Source of the DNA: an uncultured Candidatus Saccharibacteria bacterium
Lineage (GTDB): Bacteria; Patescibacteriota; Saccharimonadia; Saccharimonadales; Saccharimonadaceae
NCBI GenBank assembly: GCA_947307225.1
Contig: CAMZIL010000001.1
Location: forward strand, 1-64,000
Length of the DNA stretch: 64,000 nucleotides
Direction: 5' to 3'
A program made the position numbers and the translations under genes. The notes beneath the pieces are model-generated. The model was not told the DNA's origin and did no database searches. It saw only the letters and a program-made list of their open reading frames with translations. Shown one piece after another: positions 1 through 8,905 of this stretch (positions are counted from its first letter, which is position 1; each line of letters opens with the position of its first letter).

Positions 1-2
1 CA

Positions 3-113
3 AAGAAAGCTGGCAGCAAAGCAAAGGCCGAAGGCAAAAAGCTCGTCAAGCGCGGCAAAGAAGAAGTCAAAAAGGCTAGCGAAAAAGTTACCAAAAAGAC
101 CGAGAAAAAATAA
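3..113 (+). CDS. 3' end of a Lys/Ala-rich protein (partial)
   Basis: Only the last 36 codons are present, ending at TAA 111-113; the start lies before the window. The visible peptide is almost entirely Lys, Ala, Glu and Gly (it ends VTKKTEKK), so it is a highly basic low-complexity tail. Such tails occur on DNA- or RNA-binding proteins, for example histone-like or ribosomal proteins, but nothing visible identifies the family. A bidirectional terminator follows directly, so this is the last gene of its unit. Function unknown. Confidence 0.6.
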   Translation, partial: KKAGSKAKAEGKKLVKRGKEEVKKASEKVTKKTEKK

Positions 114-121
114 CCAGTCAC

Positions 122-153
122 AAAAAATATGCCTCAAATGAGGCATATTTTTT
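122..153. terminator. Bidirectional intrinsic terminator
   Basis: A 15-base inverted repeat with core TATGCCTCA/TGAGGCATA is flanked by an A-run on the left and a T-run on the right, so it can act in both directions. It separates the convergent Lys-rich gene (+) and the BsaA-like gene (-), whose stop codon lies at its edge. Confidence 0.85.
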
Positions 154-760
154 AATATTCTTCATCGCTCATCTGGAAGACGATATAGAGATGATACCTC
201 GCATTTGCATATTCCGACGGGTTTGTAGATGCCGACATACCGTCATCACTATAAGTGACGCCTGCCGCTAGGTTCATTTCGCAGTTCAGAGTAACCGACT
301 CAAGAAGTGAGAGCGTAGTTTCATCTTTAGCAAGAGCGTGGTCGTAGTAATACCAGCCGTCGCTAGCCAATTCCCACTTATCGTCATTCTGGGTGCCAAT
401 CACCGCATAGTGCTTTTCCGTGCCGTTATCGTCCCAGGTGAGTGGGAGATCAGTCGTTTCATGATCGTCATTTGAGGCGGCAGAGTTCGCTATGCGCCAA
501 TACTCGTTAATCTTCATGCGAACATAACGTGGCGTGTTGTTTTTATTTGTCGCCACGGCGGTTTTCGGAACACTCTGGCACGTAGACCACCTATCTGGCG
601 AATCAAAGGTTTCCGTGAATTCTACTACGTCATCGCCAAGATGAAAAAGCTTCGCAAAAAACATCTGATCTGCGTTATACGCAATCGTACCGCCAATCGC
701 AAGAATAACAAATGCTACCCCCGCGACGATAAGAGCCTTCTTGTTTTTGAGTTTTTTCAT
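152..760 (-). CDS. TasA/BsaA-like exported protein (SipW-type signal peptide)
   Basis: 202 residues. The N-terminus is Lys-rich, followed by a hydrophobic segment (about 10-30) ending GGTIAY, the layout of signal peptides cut by SipW-type peptidases in the TasA/CalY/BsaA family. The mature part shares the pattern VEFTETF-SP--W--C---PKT---TNK and YSDDG with the protein at 38940-39515, so the two are clear paralogues. Family members form extracellular fibres or matrix; that role here is inferred. The start is ATG 758-760 with AAGGTCAAA before it; the upstream in-frame TTG has no ribosome site. The promoter is TTTACC (812-817), 17 bases, TATAAT (789-794), leaving a leader of about 25 bases. It stands alone, about 33 kb from the SipW gene. 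Confidence 0.72.
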   Translation of the reverse strand: MKKLKNKKALIVAGVAFVILAIGGTIAYNADQMFFAKLFHLGDDVVEFTETFDSPDRWSTCQSVPKTAVATNKNNTPRYVRMKINEYWRIANSAASNDDHETTDLPLTWDDNGTEKHYAVIGTQNDDKWELASDGWYYYDHALAKDETTLSLLESVTLNCEMNLAAGVTYSDDGMSASTNPSEYANARYHLYIVFQMSDEEY

Positions 761-838
761 TTTGACCTTATGCAATAAGCTTAAGCTAATTATATCGTTT
801 TTAGAGGAAAGGGTAAAGATTTGCTATACTTATATATG

Positions 839-1420
839 ATGGAAAAGAAAGATGTAAAAATCCTAGCAGTTGTAGGTATGTGCGGCAGCGGCAAGTCGAC
901 CGCCATTGATTATCTTATCGAACGTAAAATCCCTAAAATTTACTTCGGCGGCATCATTTATAAAGCGATGGCCGAAGCCGGCATCGAACGCACCGAAGAC
1001 GGCGAAAGTGAGAAGAAATTCCGCGAAGAAATCCGCGAGAAGGAAGGTAAAGATTTCGTCGTAAAGCGCGTAATTAATGAGGTTAAGAACCTCATTGACG
1101 CAGGCCAAAAACGCATCGTGCTCGATGGCCTCTATACTTGGACCGAGTACAAGATTCTTCGCAAAGAATTCCCTACCGAGATGACCGTGATCGCCATCAC
1201 TGTTCCAAAAGCATTGCGCCGCAAGCGCCTAGCTGAGCGCCCAGACCGCCCATTTGATGCACAGGCCGCAGCCGAGCGTGATCGCTCCGAGATTGAAAAC
1301 CTCGAAAAGGGTGGCCCAATTGCAATCGCAGATTACTATGTCGATAACTCTGGCACCATCAAGGAGTTCCACGAGAAGTTCGGCGCACTCTGCAAAGAAA
1401 TCGGATTCTTGGATGCCTAA
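839..1420 (+). CDS. P-loop NTPase, dephospho-CoA kinase/nucleotide kinase-like
   Basis: About 193 residues. A Walker A motif GMCGSGKST lies near the N-terminus, followed by YFGG, a DGLYTWTEY stretch and an Arg-rich lid (ALRRKRLAERPDRPFD), the layout of small nucleoside or dephospho-CoA kinases. It may be a CoaE relative, but the substrate cannot be assigned. TGCTATACT (-10 at 825-830) sits 8 bases before ATG 839 (another ATG is at 836), with no Shine-Dalgarno, so a leaderless mRNA is predicted. Its last bases overlap the start of the methyltransferase gene (1413), so both are probably co-translated. Confidence 0.65.
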   Translation: MEKKDVKILAVVGMCGSGKSTAIDYLIERKIPKIYFGGIIYKAMAEAGIERTEDGESEKKFREEIREKEGKDFVVKRVINEVKNLIDAGQKRIVLDGLYTWTEYKILRKEFPTEMTVIAITVPKALRRKRLAERPDRPFDAQAAAERDRSEIENLEKGGPIAIADYYVDNSGTIKEFHEKFGALCKEIGFLDA

Positions 1421-1997
1421 AGAATTACAAATTCCCGACCGCGAAACCGCGCTTTTGCTCGATGAGCTCAAAAAGACCATCGACATCGCCGGCGACGTGG
1501 TCGAATTTGGTTGTTACGAAGGTGACACTTCTATTTTATTGGCCGGTGAATTGCGCGACATGCCAGACAAATGGCTCTATCTTTACGATTCTTTCGAGGG
1601 GTTGCCAGCAAAGACCGCCGAGGACAACAGCGCCGATGGTTGGCGTTTCCAACAGGGCGAGCTGAAGGCCTCGCCAGATACCGTGCGACATAAATTCAAG
1701 AAGTATGCCCTACCGGAGCCGGTGATCACGAAGGGCTGGTTCAACGAGCTGACCGACAACGATTTACCATCGCAGATATCTTTCGCCCTGCTCGATGGCG
1801 ACTTTTATGAGTCGATCAAGACTAGCTTAGCGCTCGTCTCACCGAAAATGAACACCGGCGGTATCATTGTCGTTCACGATTATCGCAACGCTAGGCTGCC
1901 GGGTAGCAACAAGGCAGTCAGCGAGTTTCTGGCGTCCCACAGCGACGAGTATACCCTACGCATTGTCGCCACGATGGCAGTATTAGTGAAGCAGTAA
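1413..1997 (+). CDS. TylF/macrocin-type O-methyltransferase-like protein
   Basis: 194 residues counted from ATG 1413, which overlaps the end of the kinase-like gene by 8 bases. VVEFGCYEGDTSILLA is a glycine-rich SAM-binding motif I. The stretch LLDGDFYESIKTSLALVSP followed by GGIIVVHDY matches the TylF/class I methyltransferases that act on sugars or small molecules. The acceptor is unknown. An upstream-extended reading frame exists but runs inside the kinase gene and is not credible. Its 3' end overlaps the convergent TraX gene by 15 bases. Confidence 0.72.
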   Translation: MPKELQIPDRETALLLDELKKTIDIAGDVVEFGCYEGDTSILLAGELRDMPDKWLYLYDSFEGLPAKTAEDNSADGWRFQQGELKASPDTVRHKFKKYALPEPVITKGWFNELTDNDLPSQISFALLDGDFYESIKTSLALVSPKMNTGGIIVVHDYRNARLPGSNKAVSEFLASHSDEYTLRIVATMAVLVKQ

Positions 1998-2648
1998 CTT
2001 GATTAGATAGATGGCGAATAAGTGCGCCGGAAAATAGAAATACGGAAGGAGCCGCGGCAAGCGGCGTCCTTTTTTGCCGGAATACAAAGCAATCGGGACG
2101 ATAGCCGCAATAGCCCAATATTGGATGTTCCAATTGTGATAGATCGCTAGCGATTGCATCATTGCAAATAGAACTAGGAGCTGCGCCGCGGCGCGCAGGA
2201 CTTTTTTGTCGGAAAACAGCAAATCCGCATAATAAAAGCCGACGATTAGAAAGACACCAAACACGCCATAATCGCAGTTTAAGGCGCTGGCGGCGAGGCC
2301 GAGAAGCGGGATGCCAATCATATAAAATCCGCCACGCTCAGCGCACATCAACGCAAGCAAGGCAAAGTCGAGCGTAAACAATACGTTATGCGAATAGCTC
2401 CCGCCAGTAAGGGCCGCAAGCGCAAAAGTCGGCAGCTGGGCCAGCAGGCCAAAAATCAGGAGGCGTGCAAAATAGCGCGGCCGTGAATGCGTATGTCTGA
2501 AACCTTCTAGTAGTAGCAACGCAAATAGCGGGAACGCCAAACGGCCAATAATACGGAGCGGCGCAAAATCTGGCACAAAATAAAGCCCAATATGATCAAT
2601 CGTCATAGCGACAATTGCAATGATTTGTAGGATTGCCGAGCTAAGCAT
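1983..2648 (-). CDS. TraX family membrane protein
   Basis: 221 residues, almost all hydrophobic, with roughly eight membrane segments. The N-terminal signature IIAIVAMTIDHIGLYF, then RIIGRLAFPLFALLLLEGF and HTHSR, is characteristic of TraX (PF05857). Plasmid TraX acetylates pilin in F conjugation; chromosomal homologues have unknown acceptors. The start is ATG 2646-2648, 6 bases after TATAAT (2655-2660), predicting a leaderless mRNA. The longer open frame to 2765 would run through the divergent promoter and is rejected. The divergent neighbour at 2746 shares this 100-base promoter region. Confidence 0.8.
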   Translation of the reverse strand: MLSSAILQIIAIVAMTIDHIGLYFVPDFAPLRIIGRLAFPLFALLLLEGFRHTHSRPRYFARLLIFGLLAQLPTFALAALTGGSYSHNVLFTLDFALLALMCAERGGFYMIGIPLLGLAASALNCDYGVFGVFLIVGFYYADLLFSDKKVLRAAAQLLVLFAMMQSLAIYHNWNIQYWAIAAIVPIALYSGKKGRRLPRLLPYFYFPAHLFAIYLIKLLLH

Positions 2649-2664
2649 ATTCCTATTATACCCC

Positions 2665-2693
2665 TTGACTTTTTGATCAAAGTGTGGTATAAT
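2665..2693 (+). promoter_or_regulatory. Strong promoter TTGACT-N17-TATAAT
   Basis: TTGACT (2665-2670), 17 bases, then TATAAT (2688-2693). The spacer ends CAAAGTGTGG and the initial transcribed bases read GGACTT. The same words recur in the promoter of the gene at 60109-60774. It drives the small membrane protein at 2746. Confidence 0.85.
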
Positions 2694-2745
2694 GGACTTA
2701 TACGTATTGCTGCCCCCAAAATCTACTTGCAAGGGAGGGTTGGAT

Positions 2746-3048
2746 ATGAACAACCATAAATACAAGCCAGCGTACAGCTACTTCCAAGAGTCGAAAAGTG
2801 AGCGCGTAAGACGCGAGAACGCCACATTATTACTGTGTCTTCTAGTTGCCCTCGGCGCAGTCCTCGTCTGTGCTCTCTTCTTGACCACTGCCATTACAGC
2901 CGCTTCGCCGATGATTTACTGGCCGCTCAAATTTATCTTTTGGGTAGCCGCTATCATCTGTATCGTTGGGTGGCCGGCATTCTTCGTTCGCGAGATTTAC
3001 GCGGCGGGACGGAGACAAAAAGAAAAACGCCGCGAAAGGGAGCCATGA
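2746..3048 (+). CDS. Small two-helix membrane protein of unknown function
   Basis: 100 residues with a charged N-terminus (about 1-25), two hydrophobic segments (about 28-50 and 58-80) and a basic tail ending RREREP. The start ATG 2746 is set by a strong ribosome site, GGGAGG, 9 bases upstream. The leader is about 45 bases. It belongs to a set of orphan genes in this window (also 32217, 47526, 60109) with TTGACT-N17-TGNTATAAT promoters and strong Shine-Dalgarno sites. The stop TGA lies inside the terminator hairpin. I do not recognise a family. Confidence 0.7.
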   Translation: MNNHKYKPAYSYFQESKSERVRRENATLLLCLLVALGAVLVCALFLTTAITAASPMIYWPLKFIFWVAAIICIVGWPAFFVREIYAAGRRQKEKRREREP

Positions 3049-3064
3049 GCTCCCTTTATTTTTT
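3035..3064 (+). terminator. Intrinsic terminator overlapping the stop codon
   Basis: AAAGGGAGC and GCTCCCTTT form a 9-base stem around CATGA, followed by ATTTTTT. The stop codon of the small membrane protein lies in the loop. Confidence 0.8.
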
Positions 3065-5686
3065 CGCGAACAAACGCGCGATGGCCTTATATACCTCGAG
3101 TGCAACGAGAATTATGAGCGCGAGCGCAAAGAATCCGACGACTAGCATTGGTGGCATTGAAATCGTCTGAAGGAATTGCGTGAAGATTGGAACTTCCATG
3201 ACGATAATTTGCAGCAGAATCGTGCCAGCAATACCAAAGAGGAACACCGGGTTGCTAAGTAATGGAATGCGGAAGGCAGATTGTTTTTCGCTGCGACAGT
3301 TAAAGGCGTGAATGTTTTGAATAAAGACCATCAAGCACATCGCATAGCTGCGCGCTGCGACTACGTCAACGCCCGCCACGCGGATGAGATAATAGTACGC
3401 GCCGAAAATTACGCCAGTAATCACAACCGCCGAGTAGAGGATCTTGCGAAGCAACGTCTTGTCGAAGATTGACTCCTTCGGATTGCGCGGCTTTTCGCGC
3501 AGAATGTCCTTCTCTGCCTTCTCGAAGCTTAGCGCAAAGTCCTGGACGCCGTCAGTCACGACGTTTAGCCAGAGCAGCTGCACGGCCACGAATGGCATCG
3601 GCATATCGAGCGCGATGGCGAGACAGAAGAAGACTGCTTCTGCGATACCACAAGAAATCAGGAACAGAATAATTTTGCGAATGTTCGCATAGGCGACGCG
3701 CCCCTCTTTTACGCCTGCGACAATCGACTTAAAGTTGTCATCAACAATAATCATGTCGGCCGTCTCGCGCGCAATATCAGTGCCAGAACCCATCGCGACA
3801 CCAATATTTGCCGCCTTGAGCGCCGGCGCATCGTTTACGCCATCGCCGGTCACGGCCACAAATTCGCCCTGGCGCTTTAGCGAGTTTACAATGTGCAACT
3901 TCTGGAGCGGAGTGACGCGCGCAAACACCAACTTCTCTGCTACAAATTCGTCAAAATCCTTCTGACCGCGGCGATAAACCTTCTCCACTTCCTCGCCGTT
4001 CGCGACCTGTTTCATATCTTTCGCAAGGCCGAGATCACGCGCAATCGAGAAAGCCGTCAACGGATGGTCGCCAGTAATCATCAAAACCTTAATGCCGGCC
4101 GTATGGCACTCATGAATCGACGCGACCGCCTCTTTGCGAATCGGGTCAATAAAGCCGACCATACCCATGAAGGTCAGACCCTTTATGTCTTTGTCAGAAT
4201 AGCTAGCCTTCTTTGGCATCTTCCCGACTGCGAGCGCGATTACGCGATAGCCGTCACGTGCAAGCTGCTCGTTCTGCTCAAGGAGCTTCTTCATATCCTT
4301 GCGACGCATGAAATTTGCTTTGTCACAGAACTCTGCAACCACCTCAAGCGACCCCTTCACGGTACAATAAGTCTGCCCTTTTTGTTCATAGAAAACTGCT
4401 GAATACTTGTTCTCGGACTCGTACGGCACACGCTCAATAATCTTAATACCATCCGTTTTTACGCCAAGCTTCTCGCCTAATACGAGGAACGCAATATCGA
4501 TCGAATCGCCATGCGGCTGTTCACCCTCGAGGCTAGCCTCATTATTCAGGACGCCGAGTAAACCAATCTCTTCGGCGTAATTTATGACGTTTCCAGTCAC
4601 TTTTCCAGCTGTGCTAAAGCCGGTGCCAGAAACCTGGTATTCCTCGCCATTTGGCAGAATAATGCGCTTCGCCGTCTGCTGGTTGACGGTCAGAGTACCG
4701 GTTTTATCCGACGCGATTACCGTACAGCTACCGAGCGATTCGGCCGAATTGAGCTTGCGCACAATGACATTCTTTTTCGCCATGCGGTTCGAGGCAATAC
4801 TAAGCGCCATCGTGAGAGCCAGCGGCAAACCTTCCGGCATCGCGGAGACTGCAAACGCAATCACGGTTAGCAAGATCTCTGTATATGGCACCTGTTTTAC
4901 GATTAGCAGCGTCGTCAAAATGGCCGCAATGATTAGAATCATGACAGTAATTTGGCGCGACAATTTTTCGACACGCAACGCGAGCGGCGACTTCGCCTTA
5001 TCGGTCTTGTTTAGACTATCCGCGATCTTGCCAAGCTCGGTCGTTAGGCCGGTACGGACCACGATTGCTTTCGCGCGACCAGAAACCACAGTCGTGCCAG
5101 AAAAGGCCATGTTGCGCTGATCGCCAAGTGGTGCGCCAACTTTACCGATGCGCTCAGGGTTCTTCGAAACTTGGACGCTTTCGCCCGTTAAAATCGACTC
5201 ATCAACAGAAAAATTATGCGTTTCAACAAGGCGCATATCGGCAGAAATCTTGTCGCCGGATTCGAGCATCACAAAGTCGCCAGGCACGAGATCCTCGGCA
5301 GAAATAATCTGTTCCTCACTGTCGCGGACAACCTTCACCTGGACCTTAATGTAGTTCGCTAGCTCTTCTGCGGTATTATTAGCGCGATTCTCCTGGTAAG
5401 TACCCATCACGGCATCGATGAGAATAATGAAAGCAATGACAATCGCATCAACAATCTCGCCAGCGATGAGGCTAGCAATAATTGCGACAACCAAAAGAAT
5501 CACCATTGGGTCTAAAAATTCATGGAAGAATATCTTTAGAATGCCGTCTTTTTTCTTCTTTGGCAGTTCATTGCGGCCATATTTGGCGCGACGCGCTGAA
5601 ACCTCGGCCGACTTCAGGCCTAGCTCGCTCGTTCCAAGCTCAAACTGAACATCGGAAATGTCCCTACTATAAAATTCTTCATCCAT
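3056..5686 (-). CDS. P-type cation-transporting ATPase (type II, calcium-pump-like)
   Basis: 876 residues, the usual length for bacterial type II P-ATPases. It shows the actuator motif TGES, the PEGLP motif in membrane segment 4, the phosphorylation site DKTGTLT, KGSLE in the nucleotide domain, and the hinge TGDGVNDAP. NVVTDGVQDFALSF in segment 6 resembles SERCA/PMCA pumps, so calcium is the likeliest cation, but selectivity is not certain. The N-terminus has the cation-ATPase domain (GLKSAEVSARRAKYGRNELP). ATG 5684-5686 lies 6 bases after the stop of the CHAP gene with AAGGA before it, so it is the distal gene of that operon. Confidence 0.9.
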   Translation of the reverse strand: MDEEFYSRDISDVQFELGTSELGLKSAEVSARRAKYGRNELPKKKKDGILKIFFHEFLDPMVILLVVAIIASLIAGEIVDAIVIAFIILIDAVMGTYQENRANNTAEELANYIKVQVKVVRDSEEQIISAEDLVPGDFVMLESGDKISADMRLVETHNFSVDESILTGESVQVSKNPERIGKVGAPLGDQRNMAFSGTTVVSGRAKAIVVRTGLTTELGKIADSLNKTDKAKSPLALRVEKLSRQITVMILIIAAILTTLLIVKQVPYTEILLTVIAFAVSAMPEGLPLALTMALSIASNRMAKKNVIVRKLNSAESLGSCTVIASDKTGTLTVNQQTAKRIILPNGEEYQVSGTGFSTAGKVTGNVINYAEEIGLLGVLNNEASLEGEQPHGDSIDIAFLVLGEKLGVKTDGIKIIERVPYESENKYSAVFYEQKGQTYCTVKGSLEVVAEFCDKANFMRRKDMKKLLEQNEQLARDGYRVIALAVGKMPKKASYSDKDIKGLTFMGMVGFIDPIRKEAVASIHECHTAGIKVLMITGDHPLTAFSIARDLGLAKDMKQVANGEEVEKVYRRGQKDFDEFVAEKLVFARVTPLQKLHIVNSLKRQGEFVAVTGDGVNDAPALKAANIGVAMGSGTDIARETADMIIVDDNFKSIVAGVKEGRVAYANIRKIILFLISCGIAEAVFFCLAIALDMPMPFVAVQLLWLNVVTDGVQDFALSFEKAEKDILREKPRNPKESIFDKTLLRKILYSAVVITGVIFGAYYYLIRVAGVDVVAARSYAMCLMVFIQNIHAFNCRSEKQSAFRIPLLSNPVFLFGIAGTILLQIIVMEVPIFTQFLQTISMPPMLVVGFFALALIILVALEVYKAIARLFAKK

Positions 5687-5692
5687 CCTTTT

Positions 5693-6841
5693 TTACCTAC
5701 CGAAGTAGATATACTGATACATGCCGCGATCGACCCACTGCTCGGAATATTCACCAGCGCGATAGCCGGTTGCGGCGTTGCGGAAGTTGTACTGAGAGAT
5801 GTATACGCGGTTGCCGGAGACAGCCTCAACCCAGACGGCGTGACCGTAAGCGCCGCTCATAGAGATACCAACGCTGTGAACTTTCGGAACGTTGCTGACG
5901 GTGTAGCCGGCAGCGCGAGCGTTTGCTGGCCATTGTTTTGCGTGACCACGGCCGCCCCAGTATGGCATGTAGCCATAGGTGCTATAAACTTTCCATGCAG
6001 CATAAGAAACACATTCGCAAATATACATACCCCACTGATCAGCGAAGGCATCTTTTTGCTGTGGGCAGCGGTTGGAATATGGATAGCCACCCTTGCGTGG
6101 GTCACCAGCCGTAACACCAGTAACGTTGTACTGACGAGCGAGATCGGCAAGAATTCTCTGCTGCTCATCCTCGAGCTGAGATTTCTGCGATGCGATATCT
6201 TTCTTCATCTGGCGATAGGAAGCCTCGCTCTGCTTTGTCTGGGCGAGCAATGCGGCCTGCTCTTTTTCGAGCTGCGCGAGCTGATTCTTTTGCGCGGTCA
6301 AATCTTTCAAAATCATTTCAGCGTTCTTTTTCTTGGTCTCTAGCTCGGCCTTGAGGTTTTTGTTTTCCTCAATGATGGCAGAGAGCGTATCGGAAACACT
6401 CGACATCTGCATTTCTTCATCAATGAAGCTCGAGAATGACTTGGAAGAAGCCATGCGCTCTAGCGCAGAAACCTCGTCATTGTAGTAGAACTGAGCAATA
6501 GTGTAGCCGATCGTGTCGGAGTTCGTATTAATACGCTTCACTATCGCCTCAATTTCAACGATGAGCTGTTGGCGCTCGGCCTCTTTGAGCTCAATCTTCG
6601 TCTTTAGGGAAGCCTGCTGAATACGCAACGAGTTAATCTCGCGCTGAATAGAGTTTGCCTCGGCGGCAAGCGCACTCGCCTGCTCTTCGTAGGAGTTCAT
6701 CTTCGAACGAAGCTCGGAAATCTTGGCATTGATATTATTGAGATCCTGCTGGGTATAAGCGCGAGCTGGAGGAGCTGGGAAAACGGCAACAATAGCTAGA
6801 GCAGCAAGACATAGGCAAGTGATGTTGCGCGTGATTTTCAT
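5693..6841 (-). CDS. Secreted coiled-coil CHAP peptidoglycan hydrolase (PcsB-like)
   Basis: 382 residues: signal peptide (about 1-28, ending PPARA), a long coiled coil (about 30-225, rich in Glu, Gln and Lys) and a C-terminal CHAP domain with catalytic Cys in ECVSYAAW and His in GHAVWVE. Coiled-coil plus CHAP is the PcsB plan, in which FtsEX in the membrane activates a cell-separating hydrolase. The upstream order prfB-ftsE-ftsX supports this. A TATGAT -10 box preceded by GCTTATGC lies 6 bases before ATG 6839-6841, so the mRNA from this promoter should be leaderless. Confidence 0.87.
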   Translation of the reverse strand: MKITRNITCLCLAALAIVAVFPAPPARAYTQQDLNNINAKISELRSKMNSYEEQASALAAEANSIQREINSLRIQQASLKTKIELKEAERQQLIVEIEAIVKRINTNSDTIGYTIAQFYYNDEVSALERMASSKSFSSFIDEEMQMSSVSDTLSAIIEENKNLKAELETKKKNAEMILKDLTAQKNQLAQLEKEQAALLAQTKQSEASYRQMKKDIASQKSQLEDEQQRILADLARQYNVTGVTAGDPRKGGYPYSNRCPQQKDAFADQWGMYICECVSYAAWKVYSTYGYMPYWGGRGHAKQWPANARAAGYTVSNVPKVHSVGISMSGAYGHAVWVEAVSGNRVYISQYNFRNAATGYRAGEYSEQWVDRGMYQYIYFGR

Positions 6842-6908
6842 ATTTTTATCATAGCATAAGCAGGATGATTTTTCAAGACCACCCTACCTAGCTAACTCCT
6901 TTCTATTT

Positions 6909-7946
6909 CTATTTTTGTTTGAGATATTTGCGGGTTGCAAGCAATGCAGAAACGACGCCAATTGCGATGCCGGCGACGAGCAATGCGCAGACGGCAAGAT
7001 ACCAGTAATTGCGCATAATATCGAGGGTTGGATCAAGCGTGGAACCGAATTGCGATTGCAAAGCGAAGGCGCCAACATAGGCGACCGTACCGGCGATAGC
7101 GGCGGCGACGATGCCATAGAAGCTAGCCTCGACCACGAATGGGCCCACGATGAACCAGCGGCTTGCACCGACGAGGCGCATCATGTAGATTTCCTCTTTG
7201 CGGTTAAAGATCGCCATGCGAATCGTATTAAAGACCACGAGGATCGCAATGAGCGCAAAGACGCCAGCCGCAACGAGGCCAATTAACTCAATACGATTCA
7301 TGAGCGCTGCGATGCGATCAATCGTCTCGCGGCGGCTAGATGCATAGCTAGGCGGGTTGTTCTCGTCGATTAGGCCTTCCATCGATTCATCGCTATTGAC
7401 GAAGTCCTCGAGTTCGGACGTATCTTTTAGGTTGATTAGCTTGATGTTAATAATCCATGGAAGCTTGTTCGGAGCCTCGAGGAGATTCTGGCGATAGGTC
7501 GCCTTTTCTTCCGGCGAGAGATCCTTGCTGCGTGCGAGGATTTTTTCGATTGCTTCTCTGTTAGCATCTTCTGGCGAAGTAGTAGTGACACTAACGACAG
7601 TTTCTAGCTGGCTCATGCGGCCAACGATGCGTTCGATTTGCTCGCGGCTAGTACCCTGCTTTAGATAAACAGACATATCAACCTGCTGCTCGACCTTGTC
7701 GACGGCGGTGCCCATGGCATGCGTTGCAATAATCGTGGCAGAAAGAACAATCAAAGTTACGGCCATGATAGCGATTGCCGCCACACTTAGCCAGGTATTA
7801 CGCACAAAACTCTTTGCGCCATACTTCAGAACGCGCGCATTGGTGCGCAAATGATGACGACGGGTTTTTGTGATACGCTCAAGACGCTCGCGGCTGAGTT
7901 TCGCGGTCGCCTCTTGCTCTTCTTTTGTAATTTTTCGCGTTGGCAT
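6909..7946 (-). CDS. ftsX: Cell division protein FtsX
   Basis: 345 residues. After a basic cytoplasmic stretch, a first membrane helix (about 53-75) is followed by a large extracellular loop (about 80-205) and three further helices, the FtsX topology. FtsX couples the FtsE ATPase to extracellular peptidoglycan hydrolases. Its ATG overlaps the ftsE stop as TAATG, showing translational coupling. The CHAP hydrolase lies 67 bases downstream and is the probable partner. Confidence 0.9.
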   Translation of the reverse strand: MPTRKITKEEQEATAKLSRERLERITKTRRHHLRTNARVLKYGAKSFVRNTWLSVAAIAIMAVTLIVLSATIIATHAMGTAVDKVEQQVDMSVYLKQGTSREQIERIVGRMSQLETVVSVTTTSPEDANREAIEKILARSKDLSPEEKATYRQNLLEAPNKLPWIINIKLINLKDTSELEDFVNSDESMEGLIDENNPPSYASSRRETIDRIAALMNRIELIGLVAAGVFALIAILVVFNTIRMAIFNRKEEIYMMRLVGASRWFIVGPFVVEASFYGIVAAAIAGTVAYVGAFALQSQFGSTLDPTLDIMRNYWYLAVCALLVAGIAIGVVSALLATRKYLKQK

Positions 7947-8881
7947 TAGTGTATAAACTTCCTTCTTTTAGCTACTGGTTTGGCTTCGTCAGAAGCTTTT
8001 GCTTTCTTCATTTGCTCGATAACTGCAGAGCCGGATTTGGTCTTTGAAGCTTTTGGCGCTTCTTTTTCGGCAGGCTCTTCTTTTGGCGCTTCGGCGACAG
8101 GATCTTTCGGAACGACGATTGGCTGAGCTGGCTGCTGCGCCGCAGCTGGTGCTGGGCCGCCCAACGAACGCTTTGCAATACGCGTGCGCGAACCGTCGAG
8201 ATCGTAATGACCACCGCTCTTCTGGTCGCCAATGATCTTGCCGTGACTGAGCGTGACAACACGTTTCTTTAGCTGGTTAACCACCTCTGCATCATGGGTT
8301 GTAACAAGAATCGTAGTGCCGAAGTTATTAATTTCTTCGAGAAGGCGAATAATGCCCCAGGAGTTTTCTGGATCGAGGTTACCCGTAGGCTCATCTGCAA
8401 TAAGAATCTTTGGCTGACGAGCCATAGAGCGTGCGATTGCGACGCGCTGGCGCTCACCGCCGGATAGATCGCCAGGGAATTTGTGACCTTTGTCGCTCAA
8501 ACCAACAAGGTCGAGCACCTTTGGAACGGTGCGTTTAATTTCGGAATTTGATACGCCGACAATCTCTAGCGCGAAAGCAACGTTTTCGTAGACAGTGCGG
8601 TTTGGCAAAAGCTTGAAATCCTGGAAAACGACGCCAATGCGACGGCGTAGATGCGGAATATGCTTTTTCTTCATGTATTTATAGTCGATGCCACCAACCA
8701 TGATATCGCCGTAGCTTGGCTTTTCTTCACGGGTAAGCATCTTGATGAGCGTGGACTTACCGGCGCCAGACTCACCAACAAGGAAGACGAACTCTCTAGG
8801 CTGAATATGTAGGTTAACTTCGTCCAATGCAGGCGTCTTGTCGCCCTTGTAATATTTCGACACATTATCGAGTAATATCAT
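7946..8881 (-). CDS. ftsE: Cell division ATP-binding protein FtsE
   Basis: 311 residues. The ABC core (about 1-225) has Walker A GESGAGKST, signature LSGGERQRVAIAR and Walker B ILIADEPTGNLD. The Ala/Pro/Lys-rich tail of about 85 residues (PAPAAAQQPAQP onward) is longer than in typical FtsE (about 225). GCTTATGC and TATTAT (8888-8893) precede ATG 8879-8881 by 6 bases with no ribosome site, so a leaderless mRNA is predicted. It is followed by ftsX with TAATG overlap. Confidence 0.92.
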   Translation of the reverse strand: MILLDNVSKYYKGDKTPALDEVNLHIQPREFVFLVGESGAGKSTLIKMLTREEKPSYGDIMVGGIDYKYMKKKHIPHLRRRIGVVFQDFKLLPNRTVYENVAFALEIVGVSNSEIKRTVPKVLDLVGLSDKGHKFPGDLSGGERQRVAIARSMARQPKILIADEPTGNLDPENSWGIIRLLEEINNFGTTILVTTHDAEVVNQLKKRVVTLSHGKIIGDQKSGGHYDLDGSRTRIAKRSLGGPAPAAAQQPAQPIVVPKDPVAEAPKEEPAEKEAPKASKTKSGSAVIEQMKKAKASDEAKPVAKRRKFIH

Positions 8882-8905
8882 GTGTCTATAATAGCATAAG
8901 CGCTA

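Noticed and set aside
3035-3064. UGA recoded as Gly, as in Absconditabacteria/Gracilibacteria
   Set aside because: UGA codons coincide with natural gene ends (for example at 3046-3048 and 56786-56788), RF2 is present and tRNA-Trp has a CCA anticodon.
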